This document shows, one piece after another, positions 1 through 12,203 of a stretch of DNA of 64,000 nucleotides. The notes beneath the pieces were generated by a model. That model saw only the letters and a program-made list of their open reading frames with translations. It ran no database searches and was not told where the DNA came from. This DNA comes from Naganishia liquefaciens (taxonomy: Eukaryota; Basidiomycota; Tremellomycetes; Filobasidiales; Filobasidiaceae), in assembly GCA_013423385.1 (NCBI GenBank), contig BLZA01000010.1, forward strand, positions 62,001-126,000. The letters are read 5' to 3'. The translations under genes were made by a program, and so were the position numbers. Every line of letters starts with the position of its first letter. Position 1 is the stretch's first letter.

Positions 1-171
1 ACGGCTTCGGCGACCGCCACCGTCACTTCGGCACCCACGGCCGTTCCCACATCGGATGCGGATGAGGACTGCGAGGACGAGGACGAGGGCGAGGTTGAAT
101 ACTGCGAGGATGGCGATGACTCGGCCGATTGCGTCGATGAAGATGAGCTGCCATACTGTGACGAGCAGTAA
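1..171 (+). CDS. C-terminal end of an acidic, cysteine-containing protein (partial)
   Basis: An open frame enters from the left edge in frame 1 and stops at TAA 169-171. It encodes the last 56 residues of an unknown protein. The first part is rich in Thr, Ala, Ser and Pro (a linker-like stretch). The rest is very acidic, with Asp and Glu runs broken by four cysteines, two of them in a Tyr-Cys-Glu/Asp context (EYCED and PYCDEQ). Such a tail could bind metal or be disulfide-bonded in a secreted or wall protein, but no family is recognised. The codon pattern is strongly G/C-ending, as expected of real coding sequence here. The start lies outside the window. Confidence 0.6.
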   Translation, partial: TASATATVTSAPTAVPTSDADEDCEDEDEGEVEYCEDGDDSADCVDEDELPYCDEQ

Positions 172-743
172 AACGCAATCGACTCCTTTCCCTCGATACT
201 GGTCGTGCGCATCGCTAGCCGATCCGCATCAGGTCCTGGGACAAGCCATGACCACGGACGACGAGCAGCCACTCGATGTGGTTCCCGCTCATTTTCCGAT
301 CATCTCAGCGACACGGCTCACATCTCAATTCTATTCCCGATCACGAACACACGCTCTTGACGAACCCACGAATCTCTTCTTTGACGCTCCACACGACTTG
401 ACGTCGACCTCCGGTTCTCCTTTTCGGCAATAAAACACCGCCAATCCGGCGCACACGTTCCCTTTTTCTCCCGCGCCCTCGACAACGTTCGAGCGCCACC
501 CATTGTTCTGTATCAAGCACACCGAGTGTCGCTTGCGAGGTTGCACCTTTTTGTATCCTTCGATAGTAGTGGCTGGCACACTTATAAATACGACATGATG
601 TGGAAGCTCTTGCCCAGTCCCGTGGCGATACAAATGCGACGCTAGGACCACTACGGTAGATTACATTCGAGCTTGTTATAAATTGTCAACAGCCTCAAAT
701 CACGAATCAGCTCAAAAGACCTTACAGCGAGCCGCCGCTCCAC
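172..743. other. Convergent intergenic stretch
   Basis: This lies between the left-edge gene (+) and the 3' end of csf1 (-). It should hold both 3' untranslated regions. I see no convincing coding frame, RNA gene or repeat. The open frames here have no domain and no splice-compatible partners. Confidence 0.5.
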
Positions 744-3700
744 TTACAAATCCATTAACAGATCAAGCTTCGTCTGCGCGAGATGCGACGCATACGGCGC
801 CTGTTGAAACAGCTGATGATACTTCAGAATCTTGAGCATCTCGTCTGTCGTCGAGCCAAGATAATCCGCCGGGGGTGGCTTTAGATTGACCTTGCGCGGT
901 CGCAACACCAACGTGTGCTCCGTTGACGACTCGCTATGAGACTCGGCCGTGGCAGCACGGTCCTCCTTGCCTGCGCGGATCTGCTTGGCAATGCTGTACG
1001 CCTCTTGCGCATCCCGAATCGCTTGCATCGTCAGCGCGATCTTGATCTTTTGGTTGTGATAGTTGATGTCAAAGTCATAGTCGAGGAAATGCTCGTCGGC
1101 ATGCTCCTCGGATTCCATCAAGATGGTCTGCCTAAATGTCAGCTAAAAGCCTCCAACCGCGTCAAACGACTCACGATGAAAGGCAGCGAGAGAATCTCCT
1201 CTCGCGTCACGCCCGTTCTGTTCTCTAGCCATTCACCGACAAGCTTCATGTCCCTGAGCATTGCAACATCCTTGGCCTTGTCTCGGGTGAGTCGCACAGT
1301 CTCCACTTCCGCCTCCAGGAGCCTCGTATCGCCCGTCTTATGGTACTTGGCCTGCACAGGCGTCAGCCTGAAGACGTAGATCTTTTCCTCGTTGGTAGCC
1401 TGTATAGCAATATTGATCCGCTTAGTTTCGACGACCAGGCGTTGGTCGATGCTGAAATCAACCGGACCGCAAGCGGGCTGCGCAGATCGGGACTTCTGCA
1501 CAGTTTCAGCAACAGCTGTGATGGCATTTTTAGGCTTGTTGGCAAGATGATGGCGATACGCGGCAGAACTGTGCTCGGCTTCTCTCTTCTCGTCGTCGAT
1601 CCGCCGCAAGAAGGAATCTGATTCGTCCAGCAGGGCGTTGAGAGCAAGCATGGCAAACATGACATTGACGTGCCCGAGTTTGACCATAAAGGCTAAACCT
1701 AGCTTGGGGTCAACGGGCACGCCGTCTTTGAGATGTACTTGCCAGTCATCCTGTAACTCGACGACCGTCGGAGAGATGCTACCCAGGTCATGTCAGATAC
1801 GATAAGCATCTCTTGGCGAGGGACTCACTGCAATCCAAACACCTGCTGATCGATACATGCCAACTCTGCTACCGTGTCTTTCGAATCGATACCGATTTTC
1901 ATCATGGTCACTTGCTTATCTTCGCGAAGAATCCTCTTGCGTTCCGCCATGAAAGTTATTCCTTCATTGACGATTTTGCCGCTGATGGTTTTTGTGCCGA
2001 TCATGTTTAGGCCGTCCATTTTGATGGACATACGTTGCAATGTATCGTTGGCGGCCAGGCGAGCATTAATGAGAGGAATGACGACATCTACTTTGCTGAC
2101 GTCTAGATTGGCCTTGAGTGCCACTTCATGAAGTCGCAAGCATACTACGACCTGTTTGCCTATCTTCCGCATACCACCTCTATTCAAGACGACCGGAGCT
2201 GACGCGGGTACGACTGCGACAGGCTTGCCAGTTGGTCCGATTGCATTCGACGCTCTGGTGATGGGAGATAGGCGCTCAAGCCAGACCGAATTGAAGGCGA
2301 ACCACTGTCGCAGCAATTTGATATTGAAATCTGCCGACACCTTGCTGTACACCAGTGCCTCAAGGACCGGAAGTCGAGAGCCATTGCGGAATGCGGCGCT
2401 TGCAGTCAATTCGGCCAACTTCCCTCTCACGAATACGTGCTTCGAGGAGTAAATTTCTCGATAGAGATGGAACGCGACGCTTGATACTTGCACGCTGGCC
2501 ACAATTGTCTCTGCTTTAGGCTTGCACTGGAGTGTGAATCCTCCACTGTCCCAAGCGAGGTCGGCCAGCACTGGGTTATCTGGCTCACAGGATAATGCCA
2601 ATCGAGACCGGTCGATACGGAGACTCACAATCAGCCGAGTCGTGGCTGTCAAACTGGCTAGAACGGATGGAGGGGCTACGCCGTGTGTCTGTCCGTCGTC
2701 AGACGAGCTATCATTACTGGCAATGGCGCCAACCTTCCGGACTGGCTCTGCGTTTTCCTCAGCGCTCCGGGCTTCCGCCAAAATTCCTGACGTCGTTTGA
2801 TTCGGGGCTGTCGCTGACTCTACGAATTGCAGGATGGAAGGTTTGAGAATATTCTCACTCTCTTGAATGATCTGTATGTGCCTATTTCAGCAGACTCTAC
2901 AAGCGAGACGTCGAGAACTTACGACCGAAATTTGGCAAGTTCCAGGATCTTCCTCTGTACCCTCGACAGAGTCGATCCAGAGTGACACACCCGGCAGTGA
3001 TATACTCTCGGCCAGGGCGGCAGACTTTTGTTGTTCAGGTGTTTCGTGTCCCGAAGCAAAAGTATTCCGCCGAGAGGGCAGATTTTCCTGGCCTCCCTTG
3101 ACGAGCAAAACTTTTCCACTGACGAATTCCGCTGCACACTGCAGCGACAAACGTTTGCCAGCAGACTGACTTGAAGCAAGGTGCTCGTCCTCCTGGGTCT
3201 CGGAAGGCTTGGGCTGAGCAGCGTCTATTGGGTATTCCCGATACAGTTGTTCAATCTGTTGCTTGCCTTTGACATAGACTACGTAGGTTTCCGCCATGTA
3301 TCGCGTCACATGTCGATCGAGGCGCAATTCGAATCCCTTGAAGATGCTATCGACTTTGAGCGAGCGCACATGCACTCTATCCTGCAGTCGAAACTGCAGC
3401 TTCGCTTCAGGCAAATGCATCTTGTTGTTCGAAGCGTGAAATGTGCCGTCATAATGTCGATTGTCGCTCGAATCAAAGCTGGCCACAAAAAGTCAGTGTG
3501 TGCAGAGTCTCAATCTCGCCCGACGAAGCATACCTGTCAACATATTGCAGATGCATGTCTTGTAGTCCCGTGCGACCTGACTCGCCCTTTCGATTGATCA
3601 CCTCCAGTCTGCCAATCGTGAAGAGTAGAGCAGCGGGCAGAGCTTCCAGTTGACGCTTATCCAGGACAGATTCCGCATGTAGCGGAACTGCGACGGCAAA

Positions 3701-6700
3701 GCTTGACACAATGACCGTCAGAATGGCGGATTCCATCCAGCCAACGGCTTCCGCCTCTCCAGTCTTAACATCAGCGCGGATAAGCTCCTTCGTGCCTTCC
3801 TTGATTTCTTGCCACTCCCTTTTACGTCGTTCTGCCAGAATTTTCAGATCTCGACTCCAACTGTTCAGGAGATCGTATATTTCTTCGAGGGCGGAGACAT
3901 GCATGACAGCGTGGACCCTCTGGATATTTGTGTTGATGATAGCTGTCGGCCTTATTTTGTGTCCGGAGGTCTCTTCGAGCCGAGGCGACTGCTCTACGGC
4001 GAAAGCACACAGTAGATACGCCGACTGAACCGCCCGATCCCGGGTTGATGCTGCGACCGGCAGAGGTTCCTGAGCATGGCCAAGGGATAACTCCAAGCTA
4101 TCTAGCTTGGCTGACCACGTTTCGCCTGTGATGTCCGTGTCTCGAGAAAAGTTGCCGTAAATGCGTCCGGACTGGATGAGCAGGGTGGATACAACATCCG
4201 TGGCTTTCAACGACAGATGAATGCCTTTGCACTCATAAGCGAGATTAATTATGAAGCGTTGATGAGCCTTTTGTTCCCTTTGCTCCTCTGCGATGCGTTG
4301 CTGCTTGGATGAAAACGACGATTTACGTGTGTCGGAAAGTAAGCGGCTGATCACCTTGATGTCAGATCCTATCGCCCGGTACATTGCTAAGACTCGATCG
4401 AAAGTACTGGGCTTCAAAGTCCCGTTGAAATGATGTATGCAAATATCGCCTGAGATTTGTATCAAGGGCTGCGAGAACTCCGCAACTGATTTAAAGAGAA
4501 TGACGGGGACTCGTAGTAGTACGTCATTTGGCGAAGGCGCGTCGTCCACATCAACGATAGCTGCGGACGACTTGCTGAATCCAATCGCCTGCTCCCCTAG
4601 ACGCAGGCCGCCATTCAGCTGAAATCCGTTGTGCTTCTCCAGGTCTATTGCGAGCAAGTGGACATGTGTTTTGTTGACTGTCCAGAACGCGGTCACTTCT
4701 TTCGAAATGCGGACGTTGCACGCAAAACGATCTGCAATCACGATAACTCTTCCCACGGGCAAGTTCCGAGGGCCGGGGGAGATGAGCGGAGAAGTCAAAG
4801 GCTCTCTCGTAGACCGCTGTGTTTGACCAAGACCACGCAAACCATCCAAGGTTTGAGAGTATTTGCTGCTTGCGATTCTGTGAGCTATGTTCACGAATCA
4901 GAAAGACATGGAAGATGACTGACCTCTTATAATCGTCGAGCCACTCTTGAATCCTCGAATGCATGATATGAGGAGTAGCTCGTGTATGCACCAGCGCATG
5001 GCCAGCGTAAACGATGATGGAAGCTCGATGATCTGTGGCTTTCCCGTCTCGCCCATTGTATATCGACAGTCGCGTCGTGTCGAATTCCAGTGAGACCAGC
5101 GACAGAAAAGTTGGAGACATGCCATTTCTTGGCGTTATGGATAGCAGGCGCACTCGGGTATTCGCAACCAGCAAATTCACCATCTCCGGAATGCTTGACA
5201 TGCTCTTTTTAATCATGAGTTGGAGATTTGAAACGGTCATTTCCACTAGCAAAGGCGACGCAATAGCCGAGATGACCATGTTTCTAACCTGTACGATCGC
5301 GACTTGGGGCAAGGGGACATGCTTTCTTTCGACGGAAGGAGGTTCCTCCATCTGACTACCCTTGTTGCGAGTTCTGCGAATGTTCGCCAAGGTATCCATC
5401 ACGGACGGAGCTACATCCTGAAGGCGGTCAAGGAGATATACGTGCGCCTCAATTCTGCATGAGCCGATATCGCATTGCGCATTCTTTTCGTCCGTTTGGC
5501 GCGCTCCCGAGACATCCTCTTGAAGGAGGGACACTACGATGTCCTGCATTGCGAATACAGCGAGATTGACTTGCGTTCCCTGTCGTTGGTCCTGCATTCG
5601 CAAGTCCAGATTCGCAATCGATCCTGAGATCAACCTCCTTTCCCTTTCTGGACGTATCGACGGGGTAGCAGATTCTTTTGGCATTGTCCTGCTTTGCAGA
5701 AATGGAATAGTTTCTACCATGGCATGGAAAAGATTGTGTTTTCTCCACTTGCTGATTGCCTCTCTGTTGGATTCGGCGATCGTTTCCGCAGCGATATTGT
5801 CCGTAGCGTCCGCCTCTAGGGTTGTGTCATCAAGTTCTCGCTGCGACATGGCCACACGGAGATAGGCCAAGGCCAGCCATCCAGGATCCTCGCGCGCGGC
5901 GACATTGACGTGCGTCGCAGACAACGAGTTGAGGCTTCTGAGATCTCGGTGTCGCAGTAGCTCGAAGCGGCTAGTCAGGCATTGAGGATCCTTGACATGA
6001 ATGACACCTTCGACAATGCGCGATATTGCTGTTTGGACCATGTCTCCCCGGGATCGTTTGTCGGATGACTGCATAGTTGTCTGTATGTGAGGATTCCAAG
6101 ACATGGCCATGACGGATGCGAGAACAGGTGACAGCGAACCACCAAGGCCTGTCAAATTGTCCACCCGTAGCTGGATACGTTGTTCCCCAAGACGATTCGC
6201 CGACTGCTCCAGACTGGCGTGGGAAAAGACGAGTTCAAATCGCAGGTTGTCGTCGAGATCAGCCTGCGGTTTGCCAGATCCATCGCTCCGACCCAGTTGA
6301 ACGTTTGTACTGGTCAAGTTTTGCTCTCCATGTAGGGTGATGGCGTCGCAAGCAACACTGAGAGACTGGGAGCCATCGTAATGTCCGCTTGCATCTAGCT
6401 CTCTTGCTTTTTGGATCCGCAAAGCTAGGTTCTTGGTACTGAGCTCTAGCGTCGTGTCGCTTGCGATGTTTGCCGCTAGGCCAGACCTAAACGAAGACGT
6501 GCAGTGCTGAATAAAGCTAACCCTCGCGACTGGAATAGATATCATGCTTTGAGCATCCGAGGGGACGCTGACATCACGCGCTGCCCGTATACGGGATGTC
6601 TGCTCAACGAGAAGACTGTCGAGTAGACGGCGATAAGTGATTTCCTGTCGATCGATGTGAGAAGGACGCTTGTTATCTGATTCAAGTCTAGACACACCTC

Positions 6701-9700
6701 GTTTGCAAAATTGGTCCGTACACACTGCAGCGCATCCATCAGATAAGGTGTGACTTCCAATCTCATGAGATCTCCGGTGTTGATCGTGAGGAAGGATTGG
6801 TCCCGTCCATCCAAAGCACCTTGGTCAGACGGCTGTGGTTCACCAGCCGACTCAACGATGTTCGCGTATGCCTTGATGACGGGAAGCCTAGGAGATTGCG
6901 AGCGGATTCCACGCCGTCTGCTCTCACGGAATGCTGTATCCTTTGCGAGATCTATTAACGAGGTTCAGTTTAGACTGCCGTCAAACTTTCAATTTCCGCA
7001 CCTTGGCCATGGGGATCGATGAGGACTTCTTCTTCGCCATCTGAAGAAGACCTGGTGCAAAAACAGTCAGACGTCGACCGTCAACTCCATGTACCCACTC
7101 ACTCAAGCGAGCTTGCATCGTCATATTCAACGGTATGACCGGAACCTGCTGCGAAGACAATGAGAGATCAGGCCCAGAAGTATCGATTGTCGCCACGTCA
7201 GACTGTACCGGTCAGATCGAAGGTGGGATCGAAAGGGGAAGGACAATACAAGACTCCATTGTAAAAGGGCTCTAGAAGCGGCGCATCATGAGTTGGAAGT
7301 CCGCCGATCCGAAAATCCGAGCTTGCTTACCTGAAGAAGCCTCCTGCCCATACAGTGGGCCACATCTTCGACTTGGTTGATCTTGGGATCTGACAAAACG
7401 TTGCTGTTTCATTCGCGCGTGCTTCCAGTGCGCGGGGGCTGAGTGTCGGTCAAGGAAGATCGCTGTGCGCAGGTAAGCGATCCTGCTCCAGCGGTCGAGC
7501 GATTCTGTAGCATTGTCTTTCTGGCGAATGACCCGGGCAACGATACACGGGATAGCAAGAGACAACAGCTTGGCGTATTCTGTGCTAGCCAAGTCATTTG
7601 TAGTCAGAGACACGCTATCTGCGCACACCTGTAGAGCATAAATATCGACCGGTACGGTAGCCGTGACAGCGCCGATTGAAAGCTTTAAAACGGTGACTGG
7701 ATCGCGATATGTCAGCCATGGTCGCTCTTGATATAAGCAGATAGGCACCCACCGTCAGGGTCGGTGGGCGGCATGTAAAGCCAAAGAGGCGCGTTCTCCA
7801 TATCAGCAAAGTTGAACTTGAATGCACGCAGCGCACGGTGGAAGCCATTGATCAGAGCCTTGTTGAAGTACCCGTCAACGCTGTCTATCTCGATGCTCCA
7901 GAGGCAAAAATATGTCGGGTTCAATGGTGGTCTTCCAAACAGCCGATTGCCTTTGATGGAGATACCTAGAAGGATGACCTGTCAGCTTCTTTCCTCTCAC
8001 ACAAGCATCCGCAACATACCGTCCAAGGCTAAAGCGAACTCATGGTGTTTCCGGTGATCAACGAATTTATCGAATTCGGTTCCGCTGTGTTCGCTGTACC
8101 AAGCTTGAACGGGTCCAGAATCGATCGAGACCTCTGCGTGGAACGGAGGAAGATCGTCAAGTCCAAGTTACCCATTTAGGCTATAATGGGACTTACGCAT
8201 CAGGCTTTCATGCGTTCTAAGATGGACCTGAAGCTTGGGAATCGGCATGATGATGGCTCCGTCACAGTCATATATATCTTCCGGTAATATCACCTTTCCA
8301 GATCGGCAGATCAAATCTAGTGTCACCTCGAACTTATCCGACTGAGAAGTGTCGATGCAGTTAATTGTCAACGCCGTGGTCGAAGGACTTTGCGGGAAAT
8401 CGCATACCTTGCCCGGCCTGTACTTCTGCCGCATAGCATCACCCCAGGACGGGATCTCAGCCTCGTACTTTTTCCTAAATTCGGCCATATTCGTCCAGCT
8501 GTTGAAACCGCCAAAGTAATTATCCTTGAAGCTCATGAGACGTCTGATAGCCCATCCGAACGCCCTGAAATTGACGCTGTCCAGCTAACAATCAGGAATC
8601 GGTGAGCCGCCGTATAGAGTCGAGTCTGAATGATCACTACTCACATCGATATTCATGCTGAGCGCTTCGACGTGATCTGGGTGAACTTCCGAAAAATACA
8701 GGTATGATCCGCGAAGATGCAACTGCCGAATCCGTCCCAAATTATGCAAGCACTCCGCCCCGAAAGATGTCTGAGAATGCGTTTGCCATCGGGGAAGGTC
8801 CATCGTAAGCAGGACGTCCTCGCCTTCTACGGTGAATGGAATCGTGCTGGATTCCGGACGGTATCTGATCAACGGCACCTCGACTCCGCCCGTTATTTTC
8901 GGTCCGCAGATGTTGACAAAAGCTGTTTGTAAATGGAATCAGACCCGGCTGAATTTTAAGGCGTTCGAACTACTCACCATTGTCCTCAAATGCCAGAGGC
9001 TGATTGATGATGTTAAAGTCATTCAAGTAAAGCTTGATCTCGAAATTCGTAAGACTAAAGTTGAATTGGTAGTCCATCGGAACAAAATGATGGAAATCGC
9101 CGGTCGGTCCCGAGTTCCAATCTTTCGCCAGGTCACCGATAAGAGTAGTATGGTCTCGAAGCAAAAGCGCCCTGACCTGATCTAGACTGATATCGAATGT
9201 CCAGTCTCGCCGAGCGTCCCACTGCAGCGGCGTTGGCATCTTGGCGTTGACCTGAAAATGCTTGAGTGAGTCTCGGAGCAATCGCCGGCAGCATGTCAAC
9301 GAACCGAACAGCTCTTGGCGTCCAGCCATTCCGTGTGATTCACACTCGACGTGACACGAATATTGGACAAATCCAGTTTAAGTTCGGCTTCGAATCCAGT
9401 TTTTTTCGCTGTCAATGGGACGGTATAATGTACGGCAGACCTCGGGCCGATAGAGACATCCAGCCAGCCGTATTTTCGCGTCTGTTCAATACTGGGTTTG
9501 GTGGTAGAGTTTTCGTACATCCAGTCCTGTTACAGTCGTCGTGAGCCGGTGCAATTAGGAGCGCTTGACTTTCCTCACCTTGGAGCTTTCCCTGGTAGGC
9601 ATACGCCATACTGTAGCCTCTCGAATCTCGACGTCGACATTCATTGCAACGTGTTTCCGGAAATCACCGGGCTTGAGCGTTTCGGTTTGCGGAGTATGAT

Positions 9701-11682
9701 AAAAGATGGCAGGCAGAAAGGCTTGATTGAAGGCGGCTCTAAGATCGCAATCAGCTGCAGGTCGAGTCCGCGACGTCGGGAGCGCACCTTTGCCTATCAG
9801 CCCATGGACCATACGTCATGGTTCCGGCAAAGACCACAAAGTCGATCCCCCACTGCGGCGGAAGGTCTCCATTCCCAAGCTCATCAACGAAGTCCTCACC
9901 ACCCAGGTCAACTCTGTCCCAGAGCTCGGGAACGAGACCTGGATGCAAAGTTAGTGTCGTAAGACACAGTGAAACGACCGATACTCACCAGCGACATCAG
10001 CATAGTATGTCATCTCTATCCGACGAGTCGACATTAGCGTTGTGACCTTCGCATACTCGGTCTCTTTCGCCCTCAACGCCACGGAGATATCGGTATCATC
10101 TCGATATCGCGCCAACCCCTTCCATTCCTTTTCCGGCCCATAGTAAGATTGCGCATAAATTGGGATCTTGGTGCTATATTGACTCGTCAATGATTTGTAC
10201 TTGTTTGCCAATGCTCGGAATGCCGGACGGGTGATCAGGGTCGAGGGTGGAGCGTCTGCGAGATCAGGCCTGACCAAGCAAGAGGTCAGCTCTAGCCAAA
10301 TCCCCTTGCCCTCGCGGTACAAACTCGGTAGCCATGATCTCGTCATACGCCTTTTTGCCGTGATCGAGCAGTGTACCCGTAAAGTCGGGATTCGTCCGGA
10401 TCAACACCTGGATATCAGTAAACTGCATATCGACGACCTGCTTGAACAAGTCGAACCGACTGCGACTCTGCCCCGACCCGCTTCAGCATCTTCCCAGCAC
10501 AGTACGGATCACAACTCACCTCCTCGGTCCTAACGACACCTTCAGCCGTTCCAAACTCGGCAATCGTCACCGTCGGCGTCGCATCATTCCCAATCACCAC
10601 AGCCCCATGCGAAACATCGATTCCGAAAGGGAACACGTCACGTTGCCATTGCCACGGCATCTTTTCGCTTTTACCGCCGAGAGCTTCGCGCAGCTTGGGT
10701 GGAACGGCGGGCAGGGGCGGAGAAAGCGGTCTGTGAAGTTGTTCTCCGTCTTTGCGCGGATCAGCACACGATCGGCGAAAAAGTGCGACGAAATGGGACT
10801 CACCCTCCGTTGCCTCGGATCGATCCATCGAGCGTTTTCCCCCTGCCTTATCCGACCCATCCCTCGCTCCCCCTTCCTGCGCGGCATCCACACGACTCTC
10901 ACTCGATCCATCCATAGACGCCGCCTTTCCCGACATGGTCGGCTGTGCCTTTCGCTCCGCTTCCTGCATTCTCTCAACGATGGCGTCAAACGAGGGTGTC
11001 CGATTATACAGGAACCATTCGAGCCCCTCTAGGTGGATTTGACAGCGACACGGCGCATCCTCTGTTTCCTCAATTCAGCGTTCCCACTCTTCCTTCATAG
11101 GCAGAATGAAGCTCACCATCAGAATCTTCCTTCCTTATCCGCCATTTCCAGTACCTCCAGGTGATATGCCCCAGCAGCACCCTCGCGGACATGTTAGTCG
11201 AATGATACCGTACATCCTTGAACAGGATCCGTCCGGCCAGAGGCGAAAGCTGCAACGAACCTGTCCAGCGCCGTCAGCAGCCATCACGGACATAAAGCAC
11301 AGCACAAGTCAAAGGTTTACCTATGCTGATATGCGCGTCGGCTGTCTTCCAAAGGTATTGCCTGAGTGCAAAGCCGACGATTCCGCCTAGAATACGGTTC
11401 CAGAAAAAGAATATCTAGAGGCAGACGTTCATGTCAGCGCCATCTTGTGCCTTTTGTGAGGACATTAATTCGACGCACGCCCAGGACAACCACATATATC
11501 GATATGCTCTCCACCATGAACAGCTGCGCACATACAGAAAAAATCAGGCGTGCGAAAACGATCACGGCCCACATTCAACATACCACATTCAGCTGCGACG
11601 GTCCATCATCCCCGATGATTTGCGCCGACGCCGTGGTGCCGTATATCAGAGCCCAGGCGAGGAAAAACTGCATCGACTTCAT
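744..11682 (-). CDS. csf1: Csf1, bridge-like lipid transfer protein (BLTP1/Tweek family)
   Basis: Very long gene of about 3,200 codons in some twenty exons. Csf1 family members are ER-anchored tubes with a hydrophobic groove that carry phospholipid between membranes; in yeast Csf1 supports GPI-anchor synthesis and growth in cold or on poor carbon. Start at ATG 11682 gives a hydrophobic N-terminus (MKSMQFFLAWALIYG). It is joined over a GTATGT intron (11583 downwards) to further hydrophobic exons (VESISIYVVVLG, IFFFWNRILGGIVGF), as expected for the membrane anchor. Next comes the family signature GSLQLSPLAGRILFKDVRYH, then GHITWRYWKWR near 11.1 kb. The mid-protein motif FKDNYFGGFNSW near 8.5 kb also fits Csf1. 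The last intron is 1128-1174 (47 nt) and the stop is TAA 744-746. Length is close to yeast Csf1 (about 2,960). Not every intron was resolved. Confidence 0.9.
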
Positions 11683-12203
11683 CTTTTACTTTCTGCGTCG
11701 TTCAATCTCCTCTTGTTCAACGAGATGGATGATCCGTCTCCATTGCGTAGTCAGACGAGCAGTTCTCCTGCGGTGAGTTTCAGCCTGCGTAGTTGCCGCG
11801 ACTTCTCGATTTGTGGGTCGAGGTCGTTCCCTCACGGAGAATGCCTTGCTGATGGGTCTACCCTGTCTTGGATAGATCGTGAGAGTAGTCGTGAGAGTAG
11901 ACGGAACGCTTAGGTGATAGGCAGCGTGATCGAGGCCGGCAGAGTATCATATCCATCGTCGTGCAGCACACGAAGGCTGTCCCGTCCCACATTGTAAACA
12001 AACCCCGCACAGCCAGAGTCCTCGGCTTCATGAGCGCCCGTCGATCCCTTCCTGCATCCCTTGGATCGTCCGTGCCCAATACTAGCCTACACGGCACGAG
12101 GGCACCCTAGACAGCCCTCTACAATCCCTCTCTTTAGCAACAGTACGGCCGCCACGCCGGGGCCACAACACCGCTCACCGCAGTTCCGTATGCGACATCC
12201 ACC
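11683..12203. promoter_or_regulatory. Divergent promoter region between csf1 and the RhoGEF-like gene
   Basis: About 520 bp separate the two divergent start codons, so both promoters and 5' leaders must lie here. I see no clear TATA box and no repeat apart from a short direct repeat of gtgagagta-like sequence near 11,880. This is a positional call only. Confidence 0.4.
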
